A stretch of 64,000 nt of DNA from Hyphomicrobiales bacterium (GCA_900469445.1 UBXM01000016.1:1-64000), one strand, 5' to 3'; counted from the first letter of the stretch, positions 45,013 to 54,955 are shown. The notes: generated by a model from the letters alone, not told the origin. A program made the numbers and translations.

Positions 45013-45762
45013 TCAGTCCTTCTTGCGGCCGGCCATCAACACCGTGGCGCCGATGATCGCGGCCGGCTCACCATCCGAGCCGGACTTTTGCAGGAGAATG
45101 GCGCATCCGTCTTTCTTGGTCTTGCCGAGCGCCTTGCCGGGCAGTTTCAGCGTCATTTTCTGCCCGTTCCACATGCCGACCGATTGCACGTCGTAAACGG
45201 CGTGCCAGTATTCCATGTTCTTGCCGCTGTTCTCGCCCTTGGTCACATCCACCTTCTGGTGCTTGGTGAAATAGGCGACCACGACATCGGCCTGGCCCTG
45301 GCCTTCGCCGATCTCGATCTCGATCTCGTCACCATGCATGCTCGCTGCGATGGGAACAGCCAATCCCTGACCAGCCTTCTGCAAGGCATCGACCTTGCCG
45401 TTGATCATGGCCTGATCGGTACCCTTCACATGCTCGCGACCGTTGATGATGGCCTGGGGCGTGTAGACGCCGCTGCGTCCCATTGTCTTGGCATAGCCAT
45501 ACTGGCGCTCGGTGTTTTCTTTCGAAGACAACGTGTCCGTCCAGCCGAGATAATTCCAGTAATCCACATGGTAGGACAGAACCACCAGATCACCCTGAAA
45601 AACCAGCTGTGACAGCGTGTTGTCGGCTGGCGGACAGGAAGCACATCCCTGCGAGGTGAAAAGCTCGACGACGCCTTTTGGCGACCGCACCTCTCCGGCC
45701 GAAGCGACACTGCCAACGAGCAGGCTCGCAAGGACGATTACGGCACGCAAGGCAAACGGCAT
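45013..45762 (-). CDS. DUF1223 family exported thioredoxin-like protein
   Basis: A 249-residue protein with a signal peptide (MPFALRAVIVLASLLVGSVASA) and the DUF1223 segment VVELFTSQGCASCPPADNTL, where the CASC pair corresponds to a thioredoxin-like active site. The family segments LSYHVDYWNYLGWTDTLSS and QAIINGREHVKGTDQ follow. Function is unknown; a periplasmic redox role is a guess. It is a single gene. Confidence 0.92.
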   Translation of the reverse strand: MPFALRAVIVLASLLVGSVASAGEVRSPKGVVELFTSQGCASCPPADNTLSQLVFQGDLVVLSYHVDYWNYLGWTDTLSSKENTERQYGYAKTMGRSGVYTPQAIINGREHVKGTDQAMINGKVDALQKAGQGLAVPIAASMHGDEIEIEIGEGQGQADVVVAYFTKHQKVDVTKGENSGKNMEYWHAVYDVQSVGMWNGQKMTLKLPGKALGKTKKDGCAILLQKSGSDGEPAAIIGATVLMAGRKKD

Positions 45763-45949
45763 GGACGGCGAACCTTTTTATCAGGGCAATCGCGAGAAGC
45801 GGTCGCTTTCGGCAATCAAGAACAAATTTGTGGGCTGGCGGAAAGTACTCATCCACAATTTCAAGAGAAAGTCACGATGGGGTGAGCACGGTGAATGTGA
45901 TCGGCAATCGTCTTTATGTCGCAAATCGAACTTCGGCCATCGCGATCCG

Positions 45950-46687
45950 TCAGATGAGCTTCAGAATACCCTGGACAAGATAGACGGCTCCCACACCGGT
46001 TACGACCCAGCGGGTCCAGGCACGGAAATTAGCGTCCGTCATCTTCTGCAGGATGCCGTTTCCGGCCCGCGCACCCAGAATGGCAATCGGCGCTGCAATC
46101 AGGACGGCGATCGCGTCCACCGTCGGCAGTTGTGAGGCGGCATCCCAATAGAAGACGATCTTGGCAAGATGCGACAACGTCTGGATCGATGCCTTGGTGG
46201 CGATGATCTTGCGGCGATCCATCTGCGTGCGGATGAAGAAGATATCGACGGTGGGACCGGCAACGCCGACGCTGATCGTCATCGCGCCGGAGAGCAACCC
46301 CGCCAGGAATGCATGCGATGGCCGCGATGCATCGAGCTGCAGCCTGTTGACCGGCAACCAGACCAGGATCGGCATCAGCCCGACACCGATCAGAACCACG
46401 ATCAGGCTTGGGGTGTAGTTGGTCAGAAACAGGATGACTGCGGAAAGCGCCACGCCGGAGCAAAGGATGGCAAGGATTTTCCAGTCGATATAGGCGCGCG
46501 AGAACCAAGCGCGCGACCCGTTCGACACCATCTGGATGACACCCTGGATCGCGATCGCGGTACCCACGGGATAGAGGAAAAGCAGCACCCAGAGCAGGAT
46601 CAACCCGCCGGCCATGCCGAAAATGCCGGAAAGCAGCGACGTCAGGAAGACGGTGACGGCCATTCCGATGAAGATGATGAGAGACAC
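45950..46687 (-). CDS. TauE/SafE family anion permease
   Basis: A 245-residue membrane protein with about eight helices and the DUF81 repeat seen as GIFGMAGGLILLWVL and as GLLSGAMTISVGVAGPTVD. The family exports sulphite, sulphoacetate or related anions. The GTG start at 46687 follows AAGG; the open frame to 46762 lies in part over the repeat element upstream and is less likely. It lies downstream of acnA on the same strand, separated by the 179-bp palindromic element. Confidence 0.88.
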   Translation of the reverse strand: MSLIIFIGMAVTVFLTSLLSGIFGMAGGLILLWVLLFLYPVGTAIAIQGVIQMVSNGSRAWFSRAYIDWKILAILCSGVALSAVILFLTNYTPSLIVVLIGVGLMPILVWLPVNRLQLDASRPSHAFLAGLLSGAMTISVGVAGPTVDIFFIRTQMDRRKIIATKASIQTLSHLAKIVFYWDAASQLPTVDAIAVLIAAPIAILGARAGNGILQKMTDANFRAWTRWVVTGVGAVYLVQGILKLI

Positions 46688-46748
46688 GCGGTAAGAACCT
46701 TGGGATGTGAGCCCCTTCGAAAGGGGCCGGGTCGAAAATATGCAGGTT

Positions 46749-46927
46749 CCCCTCACCAACAAAATCTAAGACTTAGCCCTTGGCTAAGATCTTGATTTTG
46801 TAACCTCTCCCGCAAGGGGAGAGGTAAAGCGTCGAGAGCGCGGCATCGGTATCTCTCCCCTTGTGGGAGAGAAAGCAATTTCGAAATCTTAGCCAAAGGC
46901 TAAGTTTCAGAAATTGCAAGTGAGGGG
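46749..46927. repeat. 179-bp palindromic mosaic element with terminal inverted repeats
   Basis: Terminal inverted repeats CCCCTCAC (46749-46756) and GTGAGGGG (46920-46927) enclose four hairpins: 46760-46800 and 46875-46917, both with the centre CTTAGCC-nnn-GGCTAAG; and 46804-46824 and 46852-46872, both of the CTCTCCC/GGGAGAG type. The whole unit is close to a palindrome. It resembles a MITE or a rhizobial intergenic mosaic element and shares sequence with the repeats at 69-108 and 50588-50785. It fills most of the space between acnA and tauE. Confidence 0.85.
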
Positions 46928-46966
46928 ATAGCCCCGGGCAAATCGGAACCCGCCCGGGACTACGGA

Positions 46967-49660
46967 TCAGGCAGCAAGATCCCGCAGAACCGTCTGCAGA
47001 ATGCCGCCATTGTTCATGTAGATGACCTCATCCAGCGTATCGATGCGGCAGAGGATGTTGATCTCCTTCACCGAACCGTCGCCATAGGTGATCCTGGCGA
47101 TCTTCCACTCGCGCGGCTTGATGTCGCCTTCCAGTCCTTCGATGGTGACGGTCTCGTCGCCCTTGAGGTTGAGCGAGGCCCAGGTTGTGCCCTCTTCGAA
47201 GACGAAGGGAACGACGCCCATGCCGACCAGGTTTGAGCGGTGGATACGCTCGAAGGACTGCGCGATGACGGCCTTGACGCCCAAAAGGTTGGTGCCCTTT
47301 GCCGCCCAGTCACGCGACGAACCGTTGCCGTATTCGACCCCGGCGAAGATGACGAGCGGAACGCCCTCTTCCTTGTATTTCATCGCCGCATCGTAGATCG
47401 ACATCTCTTCTTTCGACGGATAGTGGATGGTGTAGCCACCTTCCTTGCCGTTCGGGCCGAGCATGTGGTTGCGGATGCGGATATTGGCGAAGGTGCCGCG
47501 CATCATCACTTCGTGATTGCCGCGACGCGTGCCGTACTGGTTGAAATCGGCAACCGCGACGCCGTTTTCCGTCAGATAGGCACCCGCCGGCGAAGCAGCC
47601 TTGATCGAACCGGCCGGAGAAATGTGGTCGGTGGTGATCTTGTCGCCGAAGAGGCCGAGCACGCGCGCGCCCTTGATGTCCTTCAGGCCGGAACCCTTCT
47701 TGCCCATTCCGACGAAATAAGGCGGGTTCTGCACATAGGTCGACTTGTCGTCCCAGGCATAGGTCTCGCCATCCGGGATCTGCACCGCCTGCCAGTTTTC
47801 GTCGCCCTTGAAGACGTCCGCGTATTTCTGCTCGAACAGTTCGCGGGTGACGTATTTCTGGATGAACTCCTGCACTTCGGCAGAAGTCGGCCAGACATCC
47901 TTGAGGAAGACCGGCTGGCCATCGCTGCCGATACCAAGCGGCTCCGTGGTCAGATCCTTCTGCACCGTGCCGGCGAGCGCATAGGCGACGACGAGCGGCG
48001 GTGAGGCGAGATAGTTGGCCTGGACGTCCGGCGAGATACGGCCTTCGAAGTTACGGTTGCCCGAAAGCACGCCCGAAACGATGAGACCCTTGTCGTTGAT
48101 CGTCTTGGAGATAGGCGCCGGCAGCGGGCCGGAATTGCCGATACAGGTCGTGCAGCCGAAACCGACGAGGTTGAAGCCGAGCGCATCGAGATCTGTCTGC
48201 AGACCCGACTTGGCGAGATATTCGCCGACCACCTGGGATCCCGGTGCAAGCGATGTCTTCACCCAGGGCTTGGACTTCAGACCCTTGGCAACCGCGTTGC
48301 GGGCCAGAAGACCGGCAGCAATCAGCACCGACGGGTTCGACGTGTTGGTGCAGGAGGTGATGGCGGCAATCGCCACGTCGCCATGACCGAGATCGAAATC
48401 CGTGCCTTCAACGGCATAACGGTTATCGAGTTGACCCGGCTTCTTGTAGTCCGTATCCATCGAACCGGCGAAACCGGAAGCGATGTTTTCCAGCGGAATA
48501 CGGCCTTCCGGGCGCTTCGGACCGGCCATCGACGGCACGACGTCGCCGAGATCGAGTTCCAGCGTGTCGGTGAAGACGAGGTCGGAACCATCATTGTCAC
48601 GCCACATGCCTTGCGCCTTCGAATAGGCTTCGACGAGCGCGATACGCTCCTTGGTGCGGCCGGACATGTTGAGGTAGTTGACGGTCTCGGCATCCACCGG
48701 GAAGAAGCCGCAGGTCGCGCCATATTCCGGACCCATATTGCCGATCGTGGCGCGGTCGGCGACCGGCATGTTGTCCATGCCCGGGCCGAAGAACTCGACG
48801 AACTTCGAAACCACGCCCTTCTTGCGCAGCATCTGTACGACGGTGAGCACGAGGTCGGTCGCGGTGACGCCCTCTTTCAGCTTGCCGGTCAGCTTGAAGC
48901 CGATGACCTCAGGCAGAAGCATGGAGACCGGCTGGCCGAGCATCGAGGCTTCCGCTTCGATACCGCCTACACCCCAGCCCAAAACGCCGAGACCGTTGAT
49001 CATCGTCGTGTGCGAATCGGTGCCAACGCAGGTGTCGGGATAGGCGGTGACTTCGCCATCTTCCTCATTGGTCCAGACGGTCTGGCCGAGATATTCGAAA
49101 TTTACCTGGTGGCAGATGCCGGTGCCGGGCGGAACGACGCGAAAATTCTTGAACGCCTGCTGGCCCCATTTGAGGAAGCGGTAACGTTCGCCGTTGCGCT
49201 GGTATTCCAGCTCGACATTGCGGGCAAAAGCGGTCGGCGTACCGAATTCGTCGACGATGACCGAGTGGTCGATGACGAGATCGACGGGAACGAGCGGGTT
49301 GATCTTTTCCGGATCACCGCCGAGCGCCTTGATGCCGTCGCGCATCGCGGCAAGGTCGACGACCGCCGGAACGCCGGTAAAGTCCTGCATCAGGACGCGG
49401 GCAGGACGATAGGCGATTTCAGCCTCGGCGAGACCCTTGTTGTTCAGCCATTCGGCCACCGAAAGGATCTGTTCCTTGGTGACGGACTGGCCGTCTTCGA
49501 AGCGGAGCAGGTTTTCGAGCAGCACCTTCATCGAGAAAGGCAGCTTGGAAACGCCCGGCAGGCCATTCGCTTCGGCCTTCGGAAGCGAATAATACACATA
49601 GTCCTTACCGCCTACGGTAAGGACGGAACGACATTGAAAGCTATCGATAGATTTGGTCAC
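46967..49660 (-). CDS. acnA: Aconitate hydratase A
   Basis: Interconverts citrate and isocitrate in the TCA cycle with a [4Fe-4S] cluster. The 897-residue protein starts with GTG ([17 protein letters not shown]), as expected from relatives; the frame extends to 49708 without support. Cluster ligands are in [14 protein letters not shown] and [11 protein letters not shown]. The [15 protein letters not shown] segment in the swivel domain is present. It diverges from ccmA across 270 bases and is followed by the palindromic element. Confidence 0.97.
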   Translation of the reverse strand: MTKSIDSFQCRSVLTVGGKDYVYYSLPKAEANGLPGVSKLPFSMKVLLENLLRFEDGQSVTKEQILSVAEWLNNKGLAEAEIAYRPARVLMQDFTGVPAVVDLAAMRDGIKALGGDPEKINPLVPVDLVIDHSVIVDEFGTPTAFARNVELEYQRNGERYRFLKWGQQAFKNFRVVPPGTGICHQVNFEYLGQTVWTNEEDGEVTAYPDTCVGTDSHTTMINGLGVLGWGVGGIEAEASMLGQPVSMLLPEVIGFKLTGKLKEGVTATDLVLTVVQMLRKKGVVSKFVEFFGPGMDNMPVADRATIGNMGPEYGATCGFFPVDAETVNYLNMSGRTKERIALVEAYSKAQGMWRDNDGSDLVFTDTLELDLGDVVPSMAGPKRPEGRIPLENIASGFAGSMDTDYKKPGQLDNRYAVEGTDFDLGHGDVAIAAITSCTNTSNPSVLIAAGLLARNAVAKGLKSKPWVKTSLAPGSQVVGEYLAKSGLQTDLDALGFNLVGFGCTTCIGNSGPLPAPISKTINDKGLIVSGVLSGNRNFEGRISPDVQANYLASPPLVVAYALAGTVQKDLTTEPLGIGSDGQPVFLKDVWPTSAEVQEFIQKYVTRELFEQKYADVFKGDENWQAVQIPDGETYAWDDKSTYVQNPPYFVGMGKKGSGLKDIKGARVLGLFGDKITTDHISPAGSIKAASPAGAYLTENGVAVADFNQYGTRRGNHEVMMRGTFANIRIRNHMLGPNGKEGGYTIHYPSKEEMSIYDAAMKYKEEGVPLVIFAGVEYGNGSSRDWAAKGTNLLGVKAVIAQSFERIHRSNLVGMGVVPFVFEEGTTWASLNLKGDETVTIEGLEGDIKPREWKIARITYGDGSVKEINILCRIDTLDEVIYMNNGGILQTVLRDLAA

Positions 49661-49933
49661 GGAAAATAACCCCGCTGATATCAAGAGCCAACACGCGCGT
49701 GCGGACACCTATGCACTTGAAGATGCACTATAGGATGCGGGTGCGACCATTTCCGCTGTCCGCACGAGAAGATTTGAGGTCTTCAGGTCCGGCGCTGAGT
49801 GGAAATCACGCCGGCCGCTGGCGTGGTTGCTATGTATATAGATAGTTTCTAAGAACCTTCCAGACACTTTGTCGCAGCGTGCGAAAGATTTTTTTGCGGC
49901 TAGATGAACGAGAACTGAAACAAGGTTTCCATG

Positions 49934-50578
49934 ATGCGGCTGACGGCCGAAAATTTGAGCGCCAGACGCGGTGAAGACCTGATTTTCAAGGACATTTCGT
50001 TCGTTCTCGATCGGGGTGAAAGCCTTGTACTGACGGGTCGCAATGGCTCCGGAAAATCGACGCTTCTGCGCACGGTGGCCGGTTTGCTGCGCCCTGAAAG
50101 CGGCCGGGTGGTTTGGCAATCCGAGAGTGCCGACCCTGGAATGCGCGCTGCCGAAGCCTGTCATTATCTGGGTCACCGAAACGCGATGAAGGCCGAAATG
50201 ACCGTTTCGGAAAACCTCTCCTTCTGGAAGGAATTCCTCGGTGATTTCAGCGGCGGCCATGGCATGAGTGTTGGTGAGGCTGCGGAATCGGTCGGCCTCG
50301 GCGGCATCGTTCACCTGCCTTTCGGTTATCTGTCTGCCGGCCAGCAACGTCGCATGGCCTTTGCCAAACTTCTCGTCGCCTGGCGGCCGGTCTGGATCCT
50401 CGACGAACCGACGGCGGCTTTGGACGTGAGTGCCGAAGAGGTCTTCACCGGACTGATAAAAGAACATCTCGCCGCAGGAGGCATTGCCCTAGCCGCTACT
50501 CACCAGCCGCTCGGGTTGGAGAATGCGCGGGAATTGAGGATGACGGGATTTGCGGGCGTGATGGAGGAGATGTGGTGA
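49934..50578 (+). CDS. ccmA: Haem ABC exporter, ATP-binding protein CcmA
   Basis: ATPase of the CcmABC(D) complex, which delivers haem to CcmE for cytochrome c maturation. The protein of 214 residues (215 if the ATG at 49931 is used) has Walker A TGRNGSGKST, the signature LSAGQQRRMAFAKLL and Walker B VWILDEPTAALD. The YLGHRNAMKAEMTVSENLSF segment is typical of CcmA. A palindromic repeat separates it from ccmB. ccmE, ccmF and ccmH are not in the window. Confidence 0.96.
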   Translation: MRLTAENLSARRGEDLIFKDISFVLDRGESLVLTGRNGSGKSTLLRTVAGLLRPESGRVVWQSESADPGMRAAEACHYLGHRNAMKAEMTVSENLSFWKEFLGDFSGGHGMSVGEAAESVGLGGIVHLPFGYLSAGQQRRMAFAKLLVAWRPVWILDEPTAALDVSAEEVFTGLIKEHLAAGGIALAATHQPLGLENARELRMTGFAGVMEEMW

Positions 50579-50587
50579 TCGGCATTC

Positions 50588-50785
50588 CTCCCCACACCCC
50601 CTCTGGCCTGCCGGCCATCTCCCCCACAAGGGGGGAGAGACAAAGCGGCGAACTCTCCGCCTCAAACAAACGCCTCCAAACGAGGTCGTGTCTCGATCGA
50701 CGTTCGCCAATAACTGCTACGGGGTGTGGCAACGGTGGAGCTGGGTTAAGTCCTTCCCCCTTGTGGGGAGGGGTTGGGGAGGGGT
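50588..50785. repeat. Palindromic element between ccmA and ccmB
   Basis: About 200 bases of GC-rich repeat. The left part (50596-50639) matches the two ftsY copies over 44 positions with five or six differences; it contains a TCTCCCCC/GGGGGAGA hairpin (50618-50625 with 50631-50638). The right part (50753-50785) has CCCC-CTTGT-GGGG and GGGGTTGGGGAGGGG, which resembles the inverse of the left edge CCTCCCCACACCCC. Its presence opens a gap of 235 bases in an otherwise tight operon. Confidence 0.8.
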
Positions 50786-50813
50786 CGTTGCTCAGAACGA
50801 ATACGGTGCATCC

Positions 50814-51473
50814 ATGATCGCCCTCCTCCTCCGCGACCTGAAACTATCGGTCCGTGCCGGCGGTGGTGCGCTGATTGGTGTGCTGTTCTTCATGACGGTT
50901 GTCGCCGTCATCCCTTTCGGCGTCGGCCCGGACCTGAACCTTCTCTCCCGCATTGGCCCCGCGATCGTCTGGATCGGAGCGCTTCTTTCCGCCCTTCTCG
51001 GCCTCGACCGGATGTTCCAGACCGACCGCGAGGATGGATCGCTCGATCTCCTTCTGATGCAGGAACACCCGCTTGTGCTGACCGTACTGGTCAAATGCCT
51101 GGCCCACTGGCTCGGCAACGGGCTGCCGCTGGTCATAGCCTCGCCACTGCTCGGTCTGTTCATGAACATGAGCGAAGTGGCGATCGGCGCGACCATGCTG
51201 ACGTTGCTGGTGGGAACGCCGGCGCTGACCTTCATCGGCGCGGTCGGCGCTGCGGTCGCCGTGGTCCTGCCCCGTGGCGGATTGCTGGTGTCGATCCTCG
51301 TTCTGCCGCTCGCCATTCCCGTCCTGATCTTCGGGGTCAGCGCCTCTTATGCGGCGGTGGAAGATCCTGCCCCCTTTATGCCGCCTTTTCTGATATTGGT
51401 GGCCATCACGATGTTTTTTGCGGTGATCGGTCCAATCGGCGCAGCGCTGGCTTTGCGAAACAGCGCTGATTGA
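50814..51473 (+). CDS. ccmB: Haem exporter protein CcmB
   Basis: A 219-residue membrane protein with six helices. MIALLLRDLKLSVRAGG at the start, the segment GLDRMFQTDREDGSLDLLLM and the ALTFIGAVGAAVAVVLPRGG segment are typical of CcmB, the permease partner of CcmA. The in-frame extension to 50688 is encoded by the repeat element and is rejected. ccmC follows after 43 bases. Confidence 0.95.
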   Translation: MIALLLRDLKLSVRAGGGALIGVLFFMTVVAVIPFGVGPDLNLLSRIGPAIVWIGALLSALLGLDRMFQTDREDGSLDLLLMQEHPLVLTVLVKCLAHWLGNGLPLVIASPLLGLFMNMSEVAIGATMLTLLVGTPALTFIGAVGAAVAVVLPRGGLLVSILVLPLAIPVLIFGVSASYAAVEDPAPFMPPFLILVAITMFFAVIGPIGAALALRNSAD

Positions 51474-51516
51474 CTAGAATCATTCTTGAATACGCGCCGA
51501 CCGGTTAGAAAGTACC

Positions 51517-52275
51517 ATGCCCGAAAGCCTTGCCATTACCAAATTCTCAGACCTTGCCAACCCGACGCGGTTTCTAGGCCTGGCAGCTCGTATCCTGCCC
51601 TGGATGGCCGGCATCACGGCGATCCTGTTTGCAATCGGGCTTTATCTGACCTTTGCAAGCGAAGGCGACTATCAGCAGGGCATGACAGTGCGCATCATGT
51701 ATGTGCATGTGCCCGCCGCCTGGCTGTCGATGATGTGTTATTCGGTAATGGCCGCCTCAGCGATCGGCACACTGGTCTGGCGTCATCCGCTGGCCGATGT
51801 CTCGCACAAGGCCGCAGCACCGCTCGGCGCCGCCTTCACGCTGATCGCACTCGCCACCGGTTCGCTCTGGGGCAAGCCGATGTGGGGCACCTGGTGGGTC
51901 TGGGATGCGCGTCTGACCTCCGTCTTCGTGCTGTTTTTGATGTATCTCGGCCTGATCGCGCTCAACCGCGCCATGGACGATCCGGGCAAGGCCGCTCGCG
52001 TATCCGCCGTGCTGATCCTTGTCGGCTTCGTCAACATCCCGATCATCAAGTTCTCGGTCGACTGGTGGAACACGCTGCACCAGCCGGCAAGTGTCATCCG
52101 GCTGGACGGCCCGACGATCGACAAGGAATTTCTCTGGCCGCTGCTGATCATGGCCATCGCCTTCACTCTGCTTTTCTTCACGCTGCACATCGCGGCGATG
52201 AGAAACGAAATCTGGCGCCGCCGCGTTTCCGCCCAGCGCCGCATGGCTGCCCGCATGGCCGGGAAAGAGGCGTAA
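51517..52275 (+). CDS. ccmC: Haem exporter protein CcmC
   Basis: A 252-residue membrane protein with six helices and the haem-handling WWD-type motif GTWWVWDARLTSVFVL, plus conserved histidines in MYVHVPAAW and in WWNTLHQPAS. CcmC presents haem to the chaperone CcmE. It overlaps nothing but is tightly followed by ccmD (1 base). Confidence 0.97.
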   Translation: MPESLAITKFSDLANPTRFLGLAARILPWMAGITAILFAIGLYLTFASEGDYQQGMTVRIMYVHVPAAWLSMMCYSVMAASAIGTLVWRHPLADVSHKAAAPLGAAFTLIALATGSLWGKPMWGTWWVWDARLTSVFVLFLMYLGLIALNRAMDDPGKAARVSAVLILVGFVNIPIIKFSVDWWNTLHQPASVIRLDGPTIDKEFLWPLLIMAIAFTLLFFTLHIAAMRNEIWRRRVSAQRRMAARMAGKEA

Positions 52276-52276
52276 C

Positions 52277-52462
52277 ATGAGCCACACCTTCTATATTGCA
52301 GCCTCCTACGTTGTTGCCGCCATCATCACTCTCTGTCTGATCGGCTGGGTATGGTTTGACGGTCGTGCCCGCCAGAAGGAACTGGCCGAACTCGAAGCAT
52401 CAGGCATTCGCCGCCGTTCGGCGAAACCCGTCGCGACGACGGAGACCGGAGGCGCGGCATGA
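52277..52462 (+). CDS. ccmD: Haem exporter protein CcmD
   Basis: A 61-residue small membrane protein with one helix (YIAASYVVAAIITLCLIGWV) and a basic cytoplasmic part GRARQKELAELEASGIRRRS. CcmD stabilises the CcmABC complex and helps release holo-CcmE. It lies between ccmC and ccmG; its stop overlaps the ccmG ATG by four bases. Confidence 0.93.
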   Translation: MSHTFYIAASYVVAAIITLCLIGWVWFDGRARQKELAELEASGIRRRSAKPVATTETGGAA

Positions 52463-53064
52463 CGATCGAAACCGATGACAGCAAACTGAAGCCCCAGCGC
52501 AACCGCTCCCGTTATGCATTCGCGCTCATGCCCTTGGTGATTTTCCTGGGCTTTGCCGCTGTTGCCGGCAAGATGCTCTACGACCAGAGCGTCAACGGGC
52601 TCGATGTATCCGCCATCCCGTCCGCGCTGATCGGCAAGACCGCTCCTTCGCTTTCGCTGCCGCCACTCGAAGGCTCGAACACCGCAGCCCTCGCCGATAG
52701 CGCGATCCAGGGCAAGCTGACGCTCGTCAACGTCTTTGCGTCATGGTGCGTGCCCTGCCGCCAGGAACACCCGATCCTGAAGGAACTGGCGAAAGATAGC
52801 CGACTTAATATCGTCGGTATCAACTACAAGGACCGCAACGACAACGCCCTGCGCTTTCTCGGCGAGCTCGGCAATCCCTACAAGGCGATCGGTGTCGATC
52901 CGAACGGCAAGGCGGCGATCGACTGGGGCGTTTACGGCATTCCGGAAAGTTATCTGGTTGGGCCGGACGGCAAGATACTTTACAAGAAGGTCGGCCCGTT
53001 TGACGAACGCAGCCTGACACAGGACCTGCTGCCGGCGATCGCAAAAGCATCAGCCGGCTCCTGA
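52459..53064 (+). CDS. ccmG: Thiol:disulphide interchange protein CcmG/DsbE
   Basis: A 201-residue membrane-anchored thioredoxin that keeps apocytochrome c cysteines reduced. One N-terminal helix (about residues 19-38), then the thioredoxin domain with the active site FASWCVPCRQEHP and the family YGIPESYLVGPDGKI segment with the cis-proline. It ends the ccmABCDG operon, converging with the GGDEF gene 6 bases away. Confidence 0.95.
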   Translation: MTIETDDSKLKPQRNRSRYAFALMPLVIFLGFAAVAGKMLYDQSVNGLDVSAIPSALIGKTAPSLSLPPLEGSNTAALADSAIQGKLTLVNVFASWCVPCRQEHPILKELAKDSRLNIVGINYKDRNDNALRFLGELGNPYKAIGVDPNGKAAIDWGVYGIPESYLVGPDGKILYKKVGPFDERSLTQDLLPAIAKASAGS

Positions 53065-53070
53065 TATCCT

Positions 53071-54255
53071 TCAGGACACGATCCTGAGCGGTGGAGGCCC
53101 TTCCGGCGGACGCGACACTTCCGTCGTCACCTGGTTGCGGCCCGAATTCTTGGCAATGTAGAGACAGGCATCCGCCCTTACGATCGCGTCACGGACGAAA
53201 TGATCTCCGGGCGCCGTCATGGCGACACCGAAACTGGCGGTGATCGACCCGTCGATCCCGTGCTCCCGCCAGTTCATTTCCTCGAATGCCATCCTCGCCC
53301 GCTCTGCCTTCTGCGCCGCATCCGCCAGGCTGACGGCCGGCAGAAAGGCAACGAACTCCTCGCCGCCGAAACGGGCAATGGCAGAGGCGCTCGTCAAGCT
53401 GCTCCGCAGAGCATCGGCAAATCCGAGAATGACATGATCGCCCGCGGCATGGCCGAAGCGATCATTCACCTGCTTGAAATGATCGATATCACCGACGATG
53501 ACGGCACCTGCGGGAAATCCCGCACCGCCATTCTTCGGCACGGCCTGCTCGAACCCGCGGCGATTGAGCAGGTCGGTCAGCGGATCATGCTCGGCCGCCC
53601 GTCGATGACCGGTGATCACATCCGCGACCACGGTGCCAAGGACCGTCAGCGCCATGATGAAGCCGACAATGCTCGCCGCCACCTGCATCAGGAAGGCGTA
53701 TTCGGACGAAAGGAACTGATCGAGCGATTCAAAGCTGCCGGCGGATGTGGAAGCAAGCAGCACCGTTACCCGCACCGCCGTCTCGAGCACCACAAGGGAC
53801 GGCATGATCACCAGCAGGCGATCAATGGGCGACTTCGCAAACCGCCACACGGCAACCACCGCTATCGCAAGCAAGATCGCCAGCGATGTATCGCCGACAG
53901 CCAGTTGCGATCGCAGATCCTCCATGCCGACAATCAACCAGCAGACAAGAGCAAATGCCGCCACAGCGAAGGCAAGTCTAGGCAAGAGCAGGGTCGGGCG
54001 CCTGAACCGGACAAGCAGGGCGTGACCATAAAGAAAGAAGGCCACGAAGAAGAACGCATTGGAAAACACAGCCTGGGCAGGAAGCGGCAGCGCATAGGCA
54101 AGGATTGGAAAAGCGAAGCCAATTGCGGCTGAAATGTACCCCATTCCCCAATAGCGGGCGGAACCGTCGGACCAGCGGTCGGCAATCAGAAAGATCGCGC
54201 CGAAGACGAGAAATATGAATGGAAGAAGGTAGGCAAAATTATCGGTCTGTTCCAT
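53071..54255 (-). CDS. Membrane-anchored diguanylate cyclase (GGDEF)
   Basis: A 394-residue protein with about six N-terminal transmembrane helices (residues 5-215) and a C-terminal GGDEF domain that makes cyclic di-GMP. The start DPLTDLLNRRGF and the active site ARFGGEEFVAFLP are intact. The RxxD inhibitory site expected five residues before GGEEF is absent (TSAS instead), so product inhibition at this site is unlikely. No EAL domain. The signal sensed by the membrane part is unknown. Confidence 0.93.
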   Translation of the reverse strand: MEQTDNFAYLLPFIFLVFGAIFLIADRWSDGSARYWGMGYISAAIGFAFPILAYALPLPAQAVFSNAFFFVAFFLYGHALLVRFRRPTLLLPRLAFAVAAFALVCWLIVGMEDLRSQLAVGDTSLAILLAIAVVAVWRFAKSPIDRLLVIMPSLVVLETAVRVTVLLASTSAGSFESLDQFLSSEYAFLMQVAASIVGFIMALTVLGTVVADVITGHRRAAEHDPLTDLLNRRGFEQAVPKNGGAGFPAGAVIVGDIDHFKQVNDRFGHAAGDHVILGFADALRSSLTSASAIARFGGEEFVAFLPAVSLADAAQKAERARMAFEEMNWREHGIDGSITASFGVAMTAPGDHFVRDAIVRADACLYIAKNSGRNQVTTEVSRPPEGPPPLRIVS

Positions 54256-54367
54256 CGGACCCTATGCAGAAAGCTTTCATGCATCCTGTCGGCAATAAAA
54301 AAGCCCTAGGCCCAGAACGTTAACAATTCAACGACAGAGAGCCGTCAAACCAAGGCTCTGCACAAGT

Positions 54368-54955
54368 TCAGCCGAGTGCACCCTGCCAAGCCTTGACCGC
54401 CTCAACCGGCCACACGAGCATCAACACGTTGAGCGTGAGATTGTCGCGGATCAGCCAACCGGTGAACAGTTCGAAGACGATGGCAATCGTTACCGTCAGC
54501 CAGACCGGCATTCGGGCGGCGAACAGGAAGCCGAGCGCCATGAACACCGTATCCATCGCCGAATTGAGGATGCTGTCGCCCGAATACCCGAGCGCCATCG
54601 TGGCGTTGCGATAACGGTCGATGATGAGAGGCGAGTTTTCCGCAATCTCCCATGCGGCTTCGATGAAAACCGCCAGCGCCAGACGCTCGGGCAGCGACGC
54701 GCGTCGCAGAACCAGCCAGCCGAAACCGTAGAACAGGAAGCCGTGAATGATATGCGACGGCGTGTACCAGTCAGCAAGATGCTGCGAGTTGCCCGGCGAA
54801 TTCACCCCCGGCTCGAACAGCTTGATATAGCCGCATTCGCAGATCGGAACGCGGCCCATGAAATAAAGAATGGCGATCTGCAGCAGGAACAGAACAAGTG
54901 CTGCGAGCAGCCACTGTTTCGGCGACGGCCCGTATTCCCGCGCCATGATCGTCAC
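54368..54955 (-). CDS. DUF2585 (UPF0314) family membrane protein
   Basis: A 195-residue protein with about four to five helices. The segments [20 protein letters not shown] and [20 protein letters not shown] are family hallmarks, followed by [18 protein letters not shown]. Function is unknown. The GTG start at 54955 overlaps the ispZ stop (GTGA) and has AAGGTGA in front; an ATG three codons later is possible. Confidence 0.9.
   Translation of the reverse strand: MTIMAREYGPSPKQWLLAALVLFLLQIAILYFMGRVPICECGYIKLFEPGVNSPGNSQHLADWYTPSHIIHGFLFYGFGWLVLRRASLPERLALAVFIEAAWEIAENSPLIIDRYRNATMALGYSGDSILNSAMDTVFMALGFLFAARMPVWLTVTIAIVFELFTGWLIRDNLTLNVLMLVWPVEAVKAWQGALG

Noticed and set aside
48383-49669. 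428-codon frame opposite acnA
   Set aside because: Shadow of aconitase coding sequence.
50572-50817. 81-codon frame between ccmA and ccmB
   Set aside because: It is encoded by the repeat element; similar peptides arise wherever this repeat is translated, and no start signal is present.
53059-53076. TCCTGA/TCAGGA hairpin between ccmG and the GGDEF gene
   Set aside because: The stem is only 6 bp and no T-tract follows on either strand, so a terminator cannot be claimed.
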